A stretch of DNA of 64,000 nucleotides. Origin: Malachius bipustulatus. Its lineage: Eukaryota; Arthropoda; Insecta; Coleoptera; Melyridae. Made by a program: the position numbers and the translations under genes. The stretch is from the NCBI GenBank assembly GCA_910589415.1, contig OU342637.1, positions 29,666,162 through 29,730,161 on the forward strand. Reading direction: 5' to 3'. The number at the start of each line of letters is the position of its first letter. Position 1 is the first letter of the stretch. Below, piece after piece: positions 9,931 to 20,042 of this stretch. The notes under the pieces were generated by a model. It was not told where the DNA came from, did no database searches, and saw only the letters and a list, made by a program, of their open reading frames with translations.

Positions 9931-9943
9931 CCCCCTCTACTTC
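9931..9943 (-). promoter_or_regulatory. Polypurine tract, copy A
   Basis: The minus strand reads GAAGTAGAGGGGG and abuts the first LTR base (TGTAACGAAG). An uninterrupted purine run, broken only by one T and touching the 3' LTR, is the expected primer site for plus-strand DNA synthesis. Confidence 0.8.
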
Positions 9944-10058
9944 GGAAATAAAAACCGTAGGTTTTTATCAGCGCGTTAACCCGGGAAAAACAAGAAAAAA
10001 AAACTAACTTTCTCGGCCTCTCACAACCAACGGTCGATAAAAAAAACATGATCGCAAA

Positions 10059-10829
10059 TTAAATCTGTCCCCAGAACACATCACATTGCCTTACCTCTCC
10101 GGTCTGGATCTTTACGCGCGTACTCGCGCTAACGATGACGCTGCCTCTTCGTCTCCCGCGCTGGGCCGTGTTGACGGCGGGCCGCTGCCTGTCGAGGCCT
10201 CCGCGGTACGACGTAAAACCGTCGGTACCGGAGGCTGGCCCGCAGATCCTGCGCCGCGGGGTGGCTCGTCGTGTGCACGGGTCGCATTGCATGGCCTCAT
10301 CTGCCGTGCTGGTGGCGACCCGTTGCTGCACAGGCGGCAAGTCGCCCGTGGTGGGAGACCTGACCCAGTCCTTGGCTCTCCTGTGGCGCCTGGCCTCATC
10401 CTTGGCTCTTCTGAGGCGCCTGGGTGCTGCGGGTCCAGTCACGCAGGGGCAGTCGCGCGAAAGCAGGTCCGCGCGTTCGCAGCGGGAGCAGAACAATCCG
10501 ACGATTCCAGGGCTGGTACTCCGGTAGTGGTCCCTATCTTCGCAGTGCCGGCAGAGAACAGGCTCACGTCTGGGGGCGGTTCCGGGCCGATGGGCTTCCT
10601 GGATTTGGGACGTCGGTTTCGGCGCTGATGACGGTATCGGCGTCGTCCGACGTATGATGGACTTATCGAGACTGTCTCCCACGGGGTGCGGATCGAGGGC
10701 GGCTGCAGGAGTCCGGGGGTCCTTTGCTGCGACGTCTTGAAGCTCTGGCAATGTGGACATCCCCTGACGTATTTGGCGGCGTCTTGGAACATCGCCGGCC
10801 AATAATACCTGCCGGCGAGACGCGCGCAC
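10059..10829 (-). pseudogene. Second zinc-knuckle (nucleocapsid-like) module, copy A
   Basis: A minus-strand frame different from the protease ORF. Its first part only shadows the integrase zinc-binding region. The informative part (~10430-10570) encodes LCRHCEDRDHYRS followed by FCSRCERADLLSRDCPC. This parallels the end of gag, CWRCGEAGHYRSQC then FCSRCDRPGVMSKDCEC. The first knuckle has lost its last cysteine. The DNA of the two places is also similar (CGGTAGTGG and GGAGCAGAACA-type blocks). I read this as a duplicated or captured gag 3' end, placed after the integrase remnant. Basic Arg-rich sequence follows. Translation is uncertain. Confidence 0.5.
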
Positions 10830-12400
10830 GTCGTGGCTACCCCCATGTGTCCTGCGGTGGGAGCGTCGTGATTCTCCTCCAAAATCCGGTTACGCAACGT
10901 GGACGGCACGCACAGCTTCCACTCCGAGTCGGTTCCTGCTTCGAACGGCTGGTTCAGGTCGTGGATGCGGCGTTGCAGACGGTCGTCCCGGATCCTGTAT
11001 TCGGGGAAGGCATCCGGGTTCCTTCCAACCGCTTCCCGTTTCTTGGTATACCAAGGATCCGGTTTCGCGCTCTCCGCGGTCTCGGCAGCGCAGATCCCTC
11101 CCTCGGTACCCGCTGTATCCGTGGCAGAACGGGACAAAACATCAGCCATCTTCTTGGATGCTCCTTTACGGTACCCGACCTCGAAGTCCCTTGGAAAATC
11201 GCCAAGCTTGCAACGCTGTTGCGAGGAAAATCCTCCAGCTAGCGCCAGCTTCGCCGGGGCGCCAGGCGCCGCGTCGTTTGGTTCTGCGCCGGTAACGGTT
11301 ACGCTCGGCGCAGCGCAATCCATCGTTGGTCGTGCTTGGCTCTCGGTCGGGCGGCAGCGGTGATGGTGCGGCTGCCTACGTTTCACTGCAGGCGAATCGC
11401 CGGGCGCGGGCTTCGCAGTAGCGACGCGCCCGGTCGTATCGGGCCGGTGCGGGAACTTTCTCCGGTGTCGCAGGCTACGGATCGGCTGGCTCGATGCTTT
11501 GCTAGGCCTTGGCACGTCGGGCGGCAGTCGGGGTCGATTCTGTTCTTCGCCGGAGCGCGTATCGGCCACCGCTGACTTGGCAGCGCGGGCTGGCTCACTC
11601 AGTGCGGGGCTTTTGACGGTCGGCCGGTTCCTGCTTCGGTTTGAGCGAGCGCGGCGACTGTGGTATTCCCGGGGTATACGGACGTGATTGCCAGGCGCTT
11701 CAATTAATCCTGACTCTGCCGGGGGAGGTCGGGGGCTGTTGCACTTCTCCCGCTGGTCGCGAGACAGACCGTTCGGGCCATCGATGGGTCTCGTTGCCGC
11801 CAGCGGGGCACGAAGAGGGTACCTACGTCCCCTGATACACGCCTCGCGCGTGCGCATGTCCAGCGTGAAGTCCAAGCATCCCAGTGAATCCATGCCCAAG
11901 ACTAGATCCACTGGCAACGTCGGCAAAGCCAGGCAGGCTGCCTGAAGCTTATTCTGGCCGACAAAAACGTCGATCAGGAATGTTTCCCGGATCGGTACTG
12001 ATGCTCCGTCGGCGACTCTCGCTGATGTGCCGTGGTAACGCCGTACACGGACACCTCTCTCCCTACAATGCTCCGACACCTTCTGACTTATGAACGAGCG
12101 GGTCGCCCCCGTGTCTATGAGTGCTTCGAACTCCTTCCCCTCTATGCTCACGTTCAGGAACGGCCTGGTGTCGGGGTCAAGGTTGTTGGCGGCGGCGGTA
12201 CTGGGGGCGGCGTCGGAGGCGGCGGCGATGTTGGCGGCGGTGGTGTCGGCGGCGGTACTGGGGGCGGCAGTGGCGGCGGCGATGGGGGCGGGGACGGAGG
12301 CGGCGGAGGGGGCGGCGACGGGGGTTCGGTTACTCGGGGCGGGTATCTGTTCGGTCGGCTTGTTTACCCGCCCCGCGTCTCGTTTCCCGGACGCGGACAT
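10439..12400 (-). CDS. pro: Gypsy-type protease ORF with RT deleted and integrase truncated, copy A
   Basis: Reached from gag by a -1 shift at 12382-12388. Residues ~28-72 are an Ala-rich linker. The retropepsin follows, with catalytic ALIDTGATRSF (DTG at 96-98) and the second hairpin motif LVLGMDSLG (~166-174). A basic low-complexity stretch occupies ~185-395, where reverse transcriptase should be. It then resumes with DFEVGYRKGASKKMADVLSR, the end of an RNase H domain (DNA ~11130-11210). An integrase zinc-binding domain follows (H...H then GCPHCQ, DNA ~10745-10876). The frame leaves integrase at TPWETVSI, before the first catalytic Asp. The product could mature Gag but could not reverse transcribe or integrate. 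It stops at 10439, where copy B reads on. Confidence 0.8.
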   Translation of the reverse strand: MSASGKRDAGRVNKPTEQIPAPSNRTPVAAPSAASVPAPIAAATAAPSTAADTTAANIAAASDAAPSTAAANNLDPDTRPFLNVSIEGKEFEALIDTGATRSFISQKVSEHCRERGVRVRRYHGTSARVADGASVPIRETFLIDVFVGQNKLQAACLALPTLPVDLVLGMDSLGCLDFTLDMRTREACIRGRRYPLRAPLAATRPIDGPNGLSRDQREKCNSPRPPPAESGLIEAPGNHVRIPREYHSRRARSNRSRNRPTVKSPALSEPARAAKSAVADTRSGEEQNRPRLPPDVPRPSKASSQPIRSLRHRRKFPHRPDTTGRVATAKPAPGDSPAVKRRQPHHHRCRPTESQARPTMDCAAPSVTVTGAEPNDAAPGAPAKLALAGGFSSQQRCKLGDFPRDFEVGYRKGASKKMADVLSRSATDTAGTEGGICAAETAESAKPDPWYTKKREAVGRNPDAFPEYRIRDDRLQRRIHDLNQPFEAGTDSEWKLCVPSTLRNRILEENHDAPTAGHMGVATTCARLAGRYYWPAMFQDAAKYVRGCPHCQSFKTSQQRTPGLLQPPSIRTPWETVSISPSYVGRRRYRHQRRNRRPKSRKPIGPEPPPDVSLFSAGTAKIGTTTGVPALESSDCSAPAANARTCFRATAPA

Positions 12401-13980
12401 TCGCAGTCTTTTGACATAACCCCGGGTCGGTCACAACGGGAACAGAACAGTTTCGGTTGTCCGGTACATTGGCTGCGGTAGTGGCCAGCCTCCCCGCAGC
12501 GCCAGCAGATCGTGCGGGAATTGTCTCGGACGGGGGCGGCGAATCTGACGGACCCCGTGTCAGCGGGTGCGGCCGCGGTGTTGCCCGCTTCAATGGCTCT
12601 CAGCGGTGGTGAGGCCGCTCGGTCCGGCTGCCTGCGCGGTTGCCATCCTTCTCTTCGTCGGGGTGTAGGGCTGTTGGAGGCGAAAGGGGCCTCGGACGAA
12701 AAAGGGGGTCTGCCCTCGGAGACTGAGGGGCGGCGGGCGGTGCGTAGCTCGGTCAGCACGTCCTGTGCTGCCTTGGCATCCTCCATTATTGCACGGACGT
12801 CGTCGTAGCTTCGGCTCCAGATCAGCTGCTTGATCTCTGGCCGAAGATTTCGCTTGATCCAGTCGATTTGACGGTGCGGCTGGATCGCTCCGTGACGTCT
12901 GCAAAGCGTCTGCATTGATGTTATATACTGGAGCACGTCTTCGTCGCGCCCCTGTACTCTGCGGCTTATTTCAGCCTCCAAGTCGAAGAGGTAGTCGTTC
13001 TTCAGAAAGTATTTGCAGAACGCCTCCAGGAAGTCCACCCACGTCGTCAGCCACATAGAATTATTCCGGTACCAAGCTAAGCATTCGCCCTCCAGCAGGA
13101 GGGGCATGGCACGGAGCATGCGCGTCTCACTCATCCCGTAAATCTCTCGCAATTCCTCTAGCCTTTCCAGGAAGTCGGCGGGGCTGCCGCGACCGTCATA
13201 CCGCAAATTCCATGACGTCACGTTCGGTGGTTCCATCGGTTCGGCTTGGCTTCGGACTGGTTGTACACCAGCGGGGACGTGGAGGGGGAGCGTAAAGAAC
13301 GTCGAAGTAGGAGGAGCAAACGTCTGCATGACGGATGGTGAAAGTACGGTCGGGGGCGGCGGCGGCTGGCTGACTGGTACGGTCCCGGTGACGTTGTATG
13401 TCGATGCGGAGGCTGGTACGAACGTCTGCATGACTGGTGGCGGAAGCATGGTCGGGGGCGGCGGCGGTCGACTGGCTGGTGCGGTCCCAGTGAGGTGATA
13501 TGCCGCTACTGATGACGGTACGAATGCCTGCACGGTGGGCGGTGGCAGCACGGTCGGGGGCGGCGGTGGCTGGCTGAATGGCATGGTACCGGCGACATTG
13601 TACGTCGTTGCTGATGCCGGTACGAACTTGGGAGCCGTCCAAGTCGTCACAGTCGGCGTCATGACGGTTGCCGATACCGGAGGGGCGGTGTGCTCGGGGG
13701 CGGCGGTCTCGCTCTTAGCTGGGGGGTTCGGACGGGACCCCGTGAGCGACTTGAACCACCCTGACAACAGCTTACGTTTCTCCTCGACGGTCCCTTCGTG
13801 TGGGCGACCCAACTTCGCCAACTCTCGGTCCAACTCGTCCTTTTTCAGTCGGTATATCCATGACGTGCGGGTTTCCGGGGTTTCGGAGTTAAGCAGGTCG
13901 TGAAACGGTTCCGGTTCGGTACCGGGTTCGACAGCGTGCCCACAAGCACCTGGCTGGTCGTCTCCTTTTGGGTCGGACAT
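12364..13980 (-). CDS. gag: Gag polyprotein, copy A
   Basis: Structural protein of the particle, 538 residues. Residues ~37-80 (LKKDELDRELAKLGRPHEGT...) resemble a SAP-like helical module. Residues ~100-240 are three proline-rich repeats, each with a PPPPPT core and a VP-T-A-T-Y segment. Residues ~255-430 are a typical Retrotrans_gag domain (FLERLEELREIYGMSE, LLLEGECLAWYRNN). Two zinc knuckles close the protein: CWRCGEAGHYRSQC (~492-505) and a variant FCSRC...CEC (~512-528). The ATG follows ~200 bp of leader after the 5' LTR. The amino-acid sequence is identical to copy B at 20006-21622. Confidence 0.9.
   Translation of the reverse strand: MSDPKGDDQPGACGHAVEPGTEPEPFHDLLNSETPETRTSWIYRLKKDELDRELAKLGRPHEGTVEEKRKLLSGWFKSLTGSRPNPPAKSETAAPEHTAPPVSATVMTPTVTTWTAPKFVPASATTYNVAGTMPFSQPPPPPTVLPPPTVQAFVPSSVAAYHLTGTAPASRPPPPPTMLPPPVMQTFVPASASTYNVTGTVPVSQPPPPPTVLSPSVMQTFAPPTSTFFTLPLHVPAGVQPVRSQAEPMEPPNVTSWNLRYDGRGSPADFLERLEELREIYGMSETRMLRAMPLLLEGECLAWYRNNSMWLTTWVDFLEAFCKYFLKNDYLFDLEAEISRRVQGRDEDVLQYITSMQTLCRRHGAIQPHRQIDWIKRNLRPEIKQLIWSRSYDDVRAIMEDAKAAQDVLTELRTARRPSVSEGRPPFSSEAPFASNSPTPRRREGWQPRRQPDRAASPPLRAIEAGNTAAAPADTGSVRFAAPVRDNSRTICWRCGEAGHYRSQCTGQPKLFCSRCDRPGVMSKDCECPRPGNETRGG
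12382..12388 (-). promoter_or_regulatory. -1 ribosomal frameshift site G GGA AAC, copy A
   Basis: The gag frame reads CCG GGA AAC GAG, so the heptamer GGGAAAC sits in X XXY YYZ register, six codons before the gag stop (TAA at 12366-12364). Slipping back one base puts the ribosome into the protease frame exactly. The same heptamer is used for gag-pro shifting in type D retroviruses. GC-rich sequence downstream could form the stimulatory structure, but I have not folded it. Confidence 0.75.
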
Positions 13981-14099
13981 CTCGGCGGCTGGATCCGGGT
14001 GAGACTATGCGGATGTAACGGAACAATTTATCGGAAAACAATTCTTGAAGTGGTCTCTCTCAACGGCGGTGAAAAGTCGGAAGCTTCTCCGGGTCTCGG

Positions 14100-14160
14100 A
14101 TCTACGTCTTCGGAATCTTCAGGTCCCTGCTCTACGTCTTCGGAATCTTCAGGTCCCTGC
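14100..14160. repeat. 30-bp tandem duplication next to the primer binding site, copy A
   Basis: TCTACGTCTTCGGAATCTTC plus AGGTCCCTGC occurs twice (14101-14130 and 14131-14160). Each unit ends with the GTCCCTGC half of the primer binding site, so the half-site is present twice. Copy B carries the same duplication at 21743-21802. Confidence 0.85.
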
Positions 14161-14170
14161 TCGGGCGCCA
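14153..14170 (-). promoter_or_regulatory. Primer binding site, tRNA-Lys type, copy A
   Basis: The minus strand reads TGGCGCCCGAGCAGGGAC, seven bases after the 5' LTR end. It matches the 18-nt tRNA-Lys primer binding site known from lentiviruses at all but one position. tRNA-Lys priming is also known in insect gypsy elements. Confidence 0.8.
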
Positions 14171-14177
14171 GCTTTTC

Positions 14178-15194
14178 TGTGACGTTCTCTGGCTCGCTGG
14201 GAAATTCTCGGATCGACTGCAGATGTAGTTCGGCGGATTGCTCGGGCGCCAGATTTTTAGTAAGGGTTTACTCCCTGGGGAAAAAGTTTTCGCTGAATAT
14301 TTCCCAATTGCCTGAGTCGCACAAATGATACGTTTATCGTATCCTTGTCCCTAAGGTCAGCTCAATGGAGAAACGGAAACGCCAGGGGTCAGATGAAGTT
14401 ATCACTGAAGACGATGTATTCAATAAAACGGGCTTTAATCGCTTATTGAACGTCCCTTGTGCTTTCCCGTGGAGCGGAGATGTAAGCGAAGTGAATATCG
14501 TTCGGCGGTGCCGGTGCTGGTGCGGGTCCGACTGGCTATTATAATTCCTGCGAGAGGGTTCCTTACCTTTTTCCTCACTCTCGTTTAACTTAAGACGGGT
14601 CGTTCGGTCAATTGAGCGAAATATTTCGGAAACACAGAAAGACCAACGTTTTCCTGAATTATTATTTATTGATACAAAATAAATCGTTATAACATCCACA
14701 GAATTTTGCCACCAGAATTAAATGCCGTTCGGGGAACAAAAATTTATTACCACAATTATTACTGTTTACTGGAAATTCTTATAATCATAAATTTATGAAA
14801 ATATCCTTGTACGTGACGTGTACAAAAAGTAAAACTATTCTGCTGATTATTACAACCTACCAAAAAAAATTCTAAGTTTAATTTTACGGAAAAATTCACG
14901 TACGTGACGTGTACAAAAAGCAAAACTATTTTGCTGATTATTACAACCTACAAAAAAAAATTCTAAGTTTAATTTTACAGAAAAATCCACGTACGTGACG
15001 TGTACAAAAAGCAAAACTATTTTTCCGGTTCTTGTGACCTACGGAAGAAAATTCTAAGTTAAATTTTACAGAAAAATTCATGTACGTAACGTGTACAAAA
15101 AGCAAAACTATTTTTCTGGTTCTTATGACCTACGGAAGAAAATTCTAAGTTAAATTTTACAGAAAAATTCATGTACGTAACGTGTACAAAGAGC
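14178..15194 (-). repeat. LTR segment, truncated (5' LTR of internal region A)
   Basis: Begins TGTGACG like the other LTRs and matches LTR A closely. It ends in the 90-bp minisatellite at CAAAGAGC (15194). The next bases, TTTTC (15195-15199), belong to the internal leader that normally lies beside the LTR, and a complete LTR then starts at 15200. The U3 part with the TATA box is missing, so internal region A has no adjacent promoter of its own. Confidence 0.9.
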
Positions 15195-15199
15195 TTTTC

Positions 15200-17592
15200 T
15201 GTGACGTTCTCTGGCTCGCTGGGAAATTCTCGGATCGACTGCAGATGTAGTTCGGCGGATTGCTCGGGCGCCAGATTTTTAGTAAGGGTTTACTCCCTGG
15301 GGAAAAAGTTTTCGCTAAATATTTCCCAATTGCCTGAGTCGCACAAATGATACGTTTATCGTATCCTTGTCCCTAAGGTCAGCTCAATGGAGAAACGGAA
15401 ACGCCAGGGGTCAGACGAAGTTATCACTGAAGACGATGTATTCAATAAAACGGGCTTTAATCGTTTATTGAACGTCCCTTGTACCTTCCCGTGGAGCGGA
15501 GATGTAAGCGAAGTGAATATCGTTCGGTGGTGTCGGTGCTGGTGCTGGTACGACTGGCTATTATAATTCCTGCGAGAGGGTTCCTTACCTTTTTCCTCAC
15601 TCTCGTTTGACTTAAGACTCTCGTTCGGTCAATTGAGCGAAATATTTCGGAAACACAGAAAGAACCACATTTTCCTGAATTATTGTTTATTGATATAAAA
15701 TAAATCGCTATCACATCCACAGAATTTTGCCACCAAAATTAAATGCCGTTACGGGGAACAAAAATTTATTACCACAATTATTACTGTTTACTTGAAATTC
15801 TTACAATCATAAATTTATGAAAATATCCATGTACGTGACGTGTACAAAAAGTAAAACTATTCTGCTGATTATTACAACCTACCAAAAAAATTTCTAAGTT
15901 TAATTTTACAGAAAAATCCACGTACGTGACGTGTACAAAAAGCAAAACTATTTTTCCGGTTCTTGTGATCTATGGAAGGAAAATTCTAAGTTAAATTTTA
16001 CAGAAAAGTTCATGTACGTAACGTGTACAAAAAGCAAAACTATTTTTCCGGTTCTTGTGACCTACGGAAGAAAATTCTAAGTTAAATTTTACAGAAAAAT
16101 TCATGTACGTAACGTGTACAAAAAGCAAAACTATTTTTCTGGTTCTTGTGACCTACGGAAGAAAATTCTAAGTTAAATTTTACAGAAAAATTCATGTACG
16201 TAACGTGTACAAAAAGCAAACCTATTTCTTTAATTAATACAACCTATTAAAAAAAAAATTTAAATTTATAAAATGAAATAAAGTACCTACCTACCTACGG
16301 AAAAATATTTACAAATACCAAACTAGACCTAATTCAACTTCAAAATACAAAAAAAAAATATATACAAAATTAGACAGCTACCTACGGGAAAATATATTTA
16401 CAATTAAACACTTGAATGAGGATCACCGTGAGGCGGCACTGCGTCCTGGGAGGACAACCAATTAATACCAAATTTAAATGCAATAAATCGGACTTGGCCC
16501 GTGAGAGGACGATCAAAAATTACCCAACTGTACCTATCTATCGAAACTGGTCGGCGGCTCTAATTGATATCGCATAAACGTCGAGGCGGGGTTCCAGGAG
16601 ATGACGGGCGCTTTCAGGAAAGGTACTATAGGTACAAGTTAAAATTGATTCACCGGTTACCCAGCCACGAGGGGAGGTCGCTTGCACCGCTTACCCTACA
16701 GCTAGAAATGCTAGTGACCTCGCTGCTATATGGCCTTCGGAGAATAGGGGGAAATTTACTTGGTGTATCTCAGGGCGGTTAATGGTCAGGAGGCATAGGA
16801 GGGTTGAATCGGCGGTACCAGAAATGAATAAAGTTTATATCGAAACACCTACCTTATATCTGGGTATAGAGGGTGTCTGGTAACTGGCTGGCACGTTCGT
16901 GTGGCGGCAAAACTCACATAAACTTGGCTCGAATGGCCTTTCTCTATTATCGCGACTTTTAAATTTTCTATAAATCGGGACTTTCTACAATTCGCGTCGG
17001 GACGGTTAGCTACGGCTAGTACGGAAGACGTCGGTCGGCGGTTTCTATGAACGGCACCCCAATAGCACTAACGTAGTTCACGACGGAAAAATGAAAGAGC
17101 TGCACCGCGTAAAACGACGGAAAATCAAAGAGGACGCTAACAATCCCTGCACCCATATTTATACCCTTCCTATCTGCTTGTACCCGCTATCGCGAAGCAA
17201 AAACGGGCACGCCACTTTTTCTGTACCGTTCGTTTGATGATTTCGAAAAGGCTTCAAGAAAACGGTCGCTAACTGCACCGATTCAGTTGGCAATAAATTT
17301 CAACTCCGTGTATAAAAAATCTCAAAACTTTCATGAAAATAAAATTCGTGCCGTCGGCTCGCGGATTTATGCTATTTATTAAAATTATAATAATTACTCT
17401 TCGGCTTTTCATAAAAATTGCGTTTTCATTATTATTACCTATCATGAAAATGAGGATGGAAAATAGATTATTTCATGAAACTTGATTTGACTAAGATGAT
17501 TTTGATAATTAACTATTGCATTTCGATTGAATTTAAATTTCTTGAATGTTACCTAATGAAAAACGAAGTCGAAAATACGCGACTTCGTTACA
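15200..17592 (-). repeat. Inner LTR, 3' LTR of internal region B (2393 bp)
   Basis: Complete TG...CA LTR but more diverged than the other three. It has substitutions throughout, one fewer 90-bp unit and only one full 35-bp unit. The LTR reading frame seen elsewhere is cut to 15457-15720 here. Its TATA box is at 17158-17163 and could drive transcription into internal region A through the truncated LTR. Confidence 0.9.
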
Positions 17593-17605
17593 CCCCCTCT
17601 ACTTC
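17593..17605 (-). promoter_or_regulatory. Polypurine tract, copy B
   Basis: Same GAAGTAGAGGGGG on minus as copy A, touching the LTR ending at 17592. Confidence 0.8.
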
Positions 17606-17771
17606 GGAAATAAAAACCGCAGGTTTTTATCCGCGCGTTAACCGGGGAAAAACAAGAAAAAACTAACTTTCTCGGCCTCTCACAACCAACGGTCGATAAA
17701 AAAAACATGATCGCAAATTAAATCTGTCCTCCAGAACACATCACATTGCCTTACCTCTCCGGTCTGGATTC

Positions 17772-19915
17772 CTACGCGCGTACTCGCGCTAACGATGACG
17801 CTGCCTCTTCGTCTCCCGCGCTGGGCCGTGTTGACGGCGGGCCGCTGCCTGTCGAGGCCTCCGCGGTAGGACGTAAAACCGTCGGTACCGGAGGCTGGCC
17901 CGCAGATCCTGCGCCGCGGGGTGGCTCGTCGTGTGCACGGATCGCATTGCATGGCCTCGTCTGCCGTGCTGGTGGCGACCCGTTGCTGCACAGGCGGCAA
18001 GTCGCCCGTGGGAGACCTGACCTCGTCCTAGGCTCTCCTGTGGCGCCTGGCCTCATCCTTGGCTCTTCTGAGGCGCCTGGGTGCTGCTGGTCCGGTCGCG
18101 CAGGGGCAATCGCGCGAAAGCAGGTCCGCGCGTTCACAGCGGGAGCAGAACAATCCAACGATTCCAGGGCTGGTACTCCGGTAGTGGTCCCTATCTTCGC
18201 AGTGCCGGCAGAGAGCAGGCTCACGTCTGGGGGCGGTTCCGGGCCGATGGGCTTCCTGGATTTGGGATGTCGATTTCGGCGCTGATGACGGTATCGGCGT
18301 CGTCCGACGTACGATGGGCCTATAGTGACTGTCTCCCACTGGCTGCGGATCAGGGGCGGCTGCATGGGTCCGGGGGTCCTTTGCTGCGACGTCTTGAAGC
18401 TCTGGCAATGTGGACATCCCCTGACGTATTTGGCGGCGTCTCGGAACATCGCCGGCCAATAATACCTGCCGGCGAGACGCGCGCACGTCGTGGCTACCCC
18501 CATGTGTCCTGCGGTGGGAGCGTCGTGATTCTCCTCCAAAATCCGGTTACGCAACGTGGACGGCACGCACAGCTTCCACTCCGAGTCGGTTCCTGCTTCG
18601 AACGGCCGGTGCAGGTCGGGGATGCGGCGTTGCAGACGGTCGTCCCGGATCCTGTAGTCGGGGACGGCATCCGGGTTCCGTTCAACCGCTTCCCGTTTCT
18701 TGGTATACCAAGGATCCGGTTTCGCGCTCTCCGCGGTCTCGGCAGCGCAGATCCCTCCCTGGGTACCCGCTGTATCCGTGGCAGAACGGGACAAAACATC
18801 AGCCATCTTCTTGGATGCTCCTTTACGGTACCCGACCTCGAAGTCCCTTGGAAAATCGCCAAACTGGCAACGCTGTTGCGAGGAAAATCCTCCAGCCAAG
18901 GCCAGCTTCGCTGGGGCGCCAGGCGCCGCGTTGTTCGGTTCTGCGTCGGTAACGGTTACGCACGGCGCAGCGCAATCCATCGTTGGTCGTGCTTGGCTCT
19001 CGGTCAGGCGGCAGCGATGATGGTGCGGCTGACTACGCTTCACTGCAGGCGATTCGCCGGGCGCGGGTTTCGCAGTAGCGACGCGCCCGGTCGTATCGGG
19101 CCGGTGCGGGAACTTTCTCCGGTTTCGCAGGCTACGGATCGGCTGGCTCGATGCTTCGCCAGGCCTTGGCACGTCGACCGGTAGTCGGGGTCGCTTCTGC
19201 TTCTCGCCGGGGCTCATATCGTCAGCCGTTGACTTGGCAACGTGGGCTGGCCCGCTCGGTGCGGGGTTCTCTACGGTCGGCCGGTTCGAGCGAGCGCAGC
19301 GGCTGTGGTATTCCTGGGGTATACGGACGTGATTGCCAGGCGCTTCAATTAATCCTGACTCTGCCGTGGGAGGTCGGGGGCTGTTGCACTTCTCCCGCTG
19401 GTCGCGAGACAGACCGTTCGGGCCATCGATGGGTCTCGTTGCCGCCAGCGGGGCACGAAGAGGGTACCTACGTCCCCTGATACACGCCTCGCGCGTGCGC
19501 ATGTCCAGCGTGAAGTCCAAGCATCCCAGTGAATCCATGCCCAAGACTAGATCCACTGGCAAGGTCGGCAAAGCCAGGCAGGCTGCCTGAAGCTTGTTCT
19601 GGCCGACAAAAACGTCGATCAGGAATGTCTCCCGGATCGGTACTGATGCTCCGTCGGCGACTCTCGCTGATGTGCCGTGGTATTGCCGTATGCGGACTCC
19701 TCTCTCCCTACAATGCTCCGACACTCTCCTACTGATGAATGAACGGGTCGCCCCCGTGTCTATCAGCGCCTCGAACGTTCTTCCCTCCACGTTCACGCTC
19801 AGGCACGGTCTGCTGTCGGGGTCTAGGCTGTTGGCGGCGGCGGTACCGAAGGCGGCGGCGATTGGGGCGGCGGCGATGGCAGGGGCGGCGGCGATGACGG
19901 GGGCGGCGGAGAGGT

Positions 19916-19948
<33 letters not shown>

Positions 19949-20042
19949 AGGAGGCGGCGACGGGGGTTCGGTTACTCGGAGCGGGTATCTGTTCGGTCGG
20001 CTTGTTTACCCGCCCCGCGTCTCGTTTCCCGGACGCGGACAT
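17772..20042 (-). CDS. pro: Gypsy-type protease ORF with RT deleted and integrase truncated, copy B
   Basis: 756 residues, same plan as copy A but diverged in many positions. DTG is at ~95-97. LVLGMDSLG, the RNase H tail motif YRKGASKKMADVLSR (DNA ~18772-18855) and the integrase zinc-binding domain (~18405-18520) follow. The break after PWETV is at the same place as in copy A. The Ala-rich linker differs strongly, with a run of about ten Ala (GGC/GCC repeats at 19920-19960). The frame continues ~100 residues past the point where copy A stops, into Arg/Pro-rich sequence of doubtful meaning. Keeping the same deletions and an open frame in both copies suggests the deleted form itself was propagated. 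Confidence 0.8.
18028..18486 (-). pseudogene. Second zinc-knuckle module, copy B
   Basis: Counterpart of the copy A module, with LCRHCEDRDHYRS and FCSRCERADLLSRDCPC (~18070-18215). The first knuckle again lacks its last cysteine, so the change predates the split of the two copies. The frame ends at a stop in a CCTAGG site near 18030, and a further piece is open at 17680-18000. Copy A is open through this point. Confidence 0.5.

Noticed and set aside
12032..12481. Plus-strand Gly-rich open frame opposite the protease linker
   Set aside because: It is the antisense of the GCC/GGC triplet repeat. Its length follows from the repeat, and the minus frame carries the DTG protease.
7312..17592. Two independent nested gypsy insertions
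   Set aside because: No inner target duplication is seen. The inner LTRs are joined by leader bases and microhomology, and only the outer edges carry GCGC.
18081..19184. 367-codon plus-strand open frame in copy B
   Set aside because: Antisense shadow of the protease-integrase frame in GC-rich DNA. It has no domain and is not kept at the same length in copy A.
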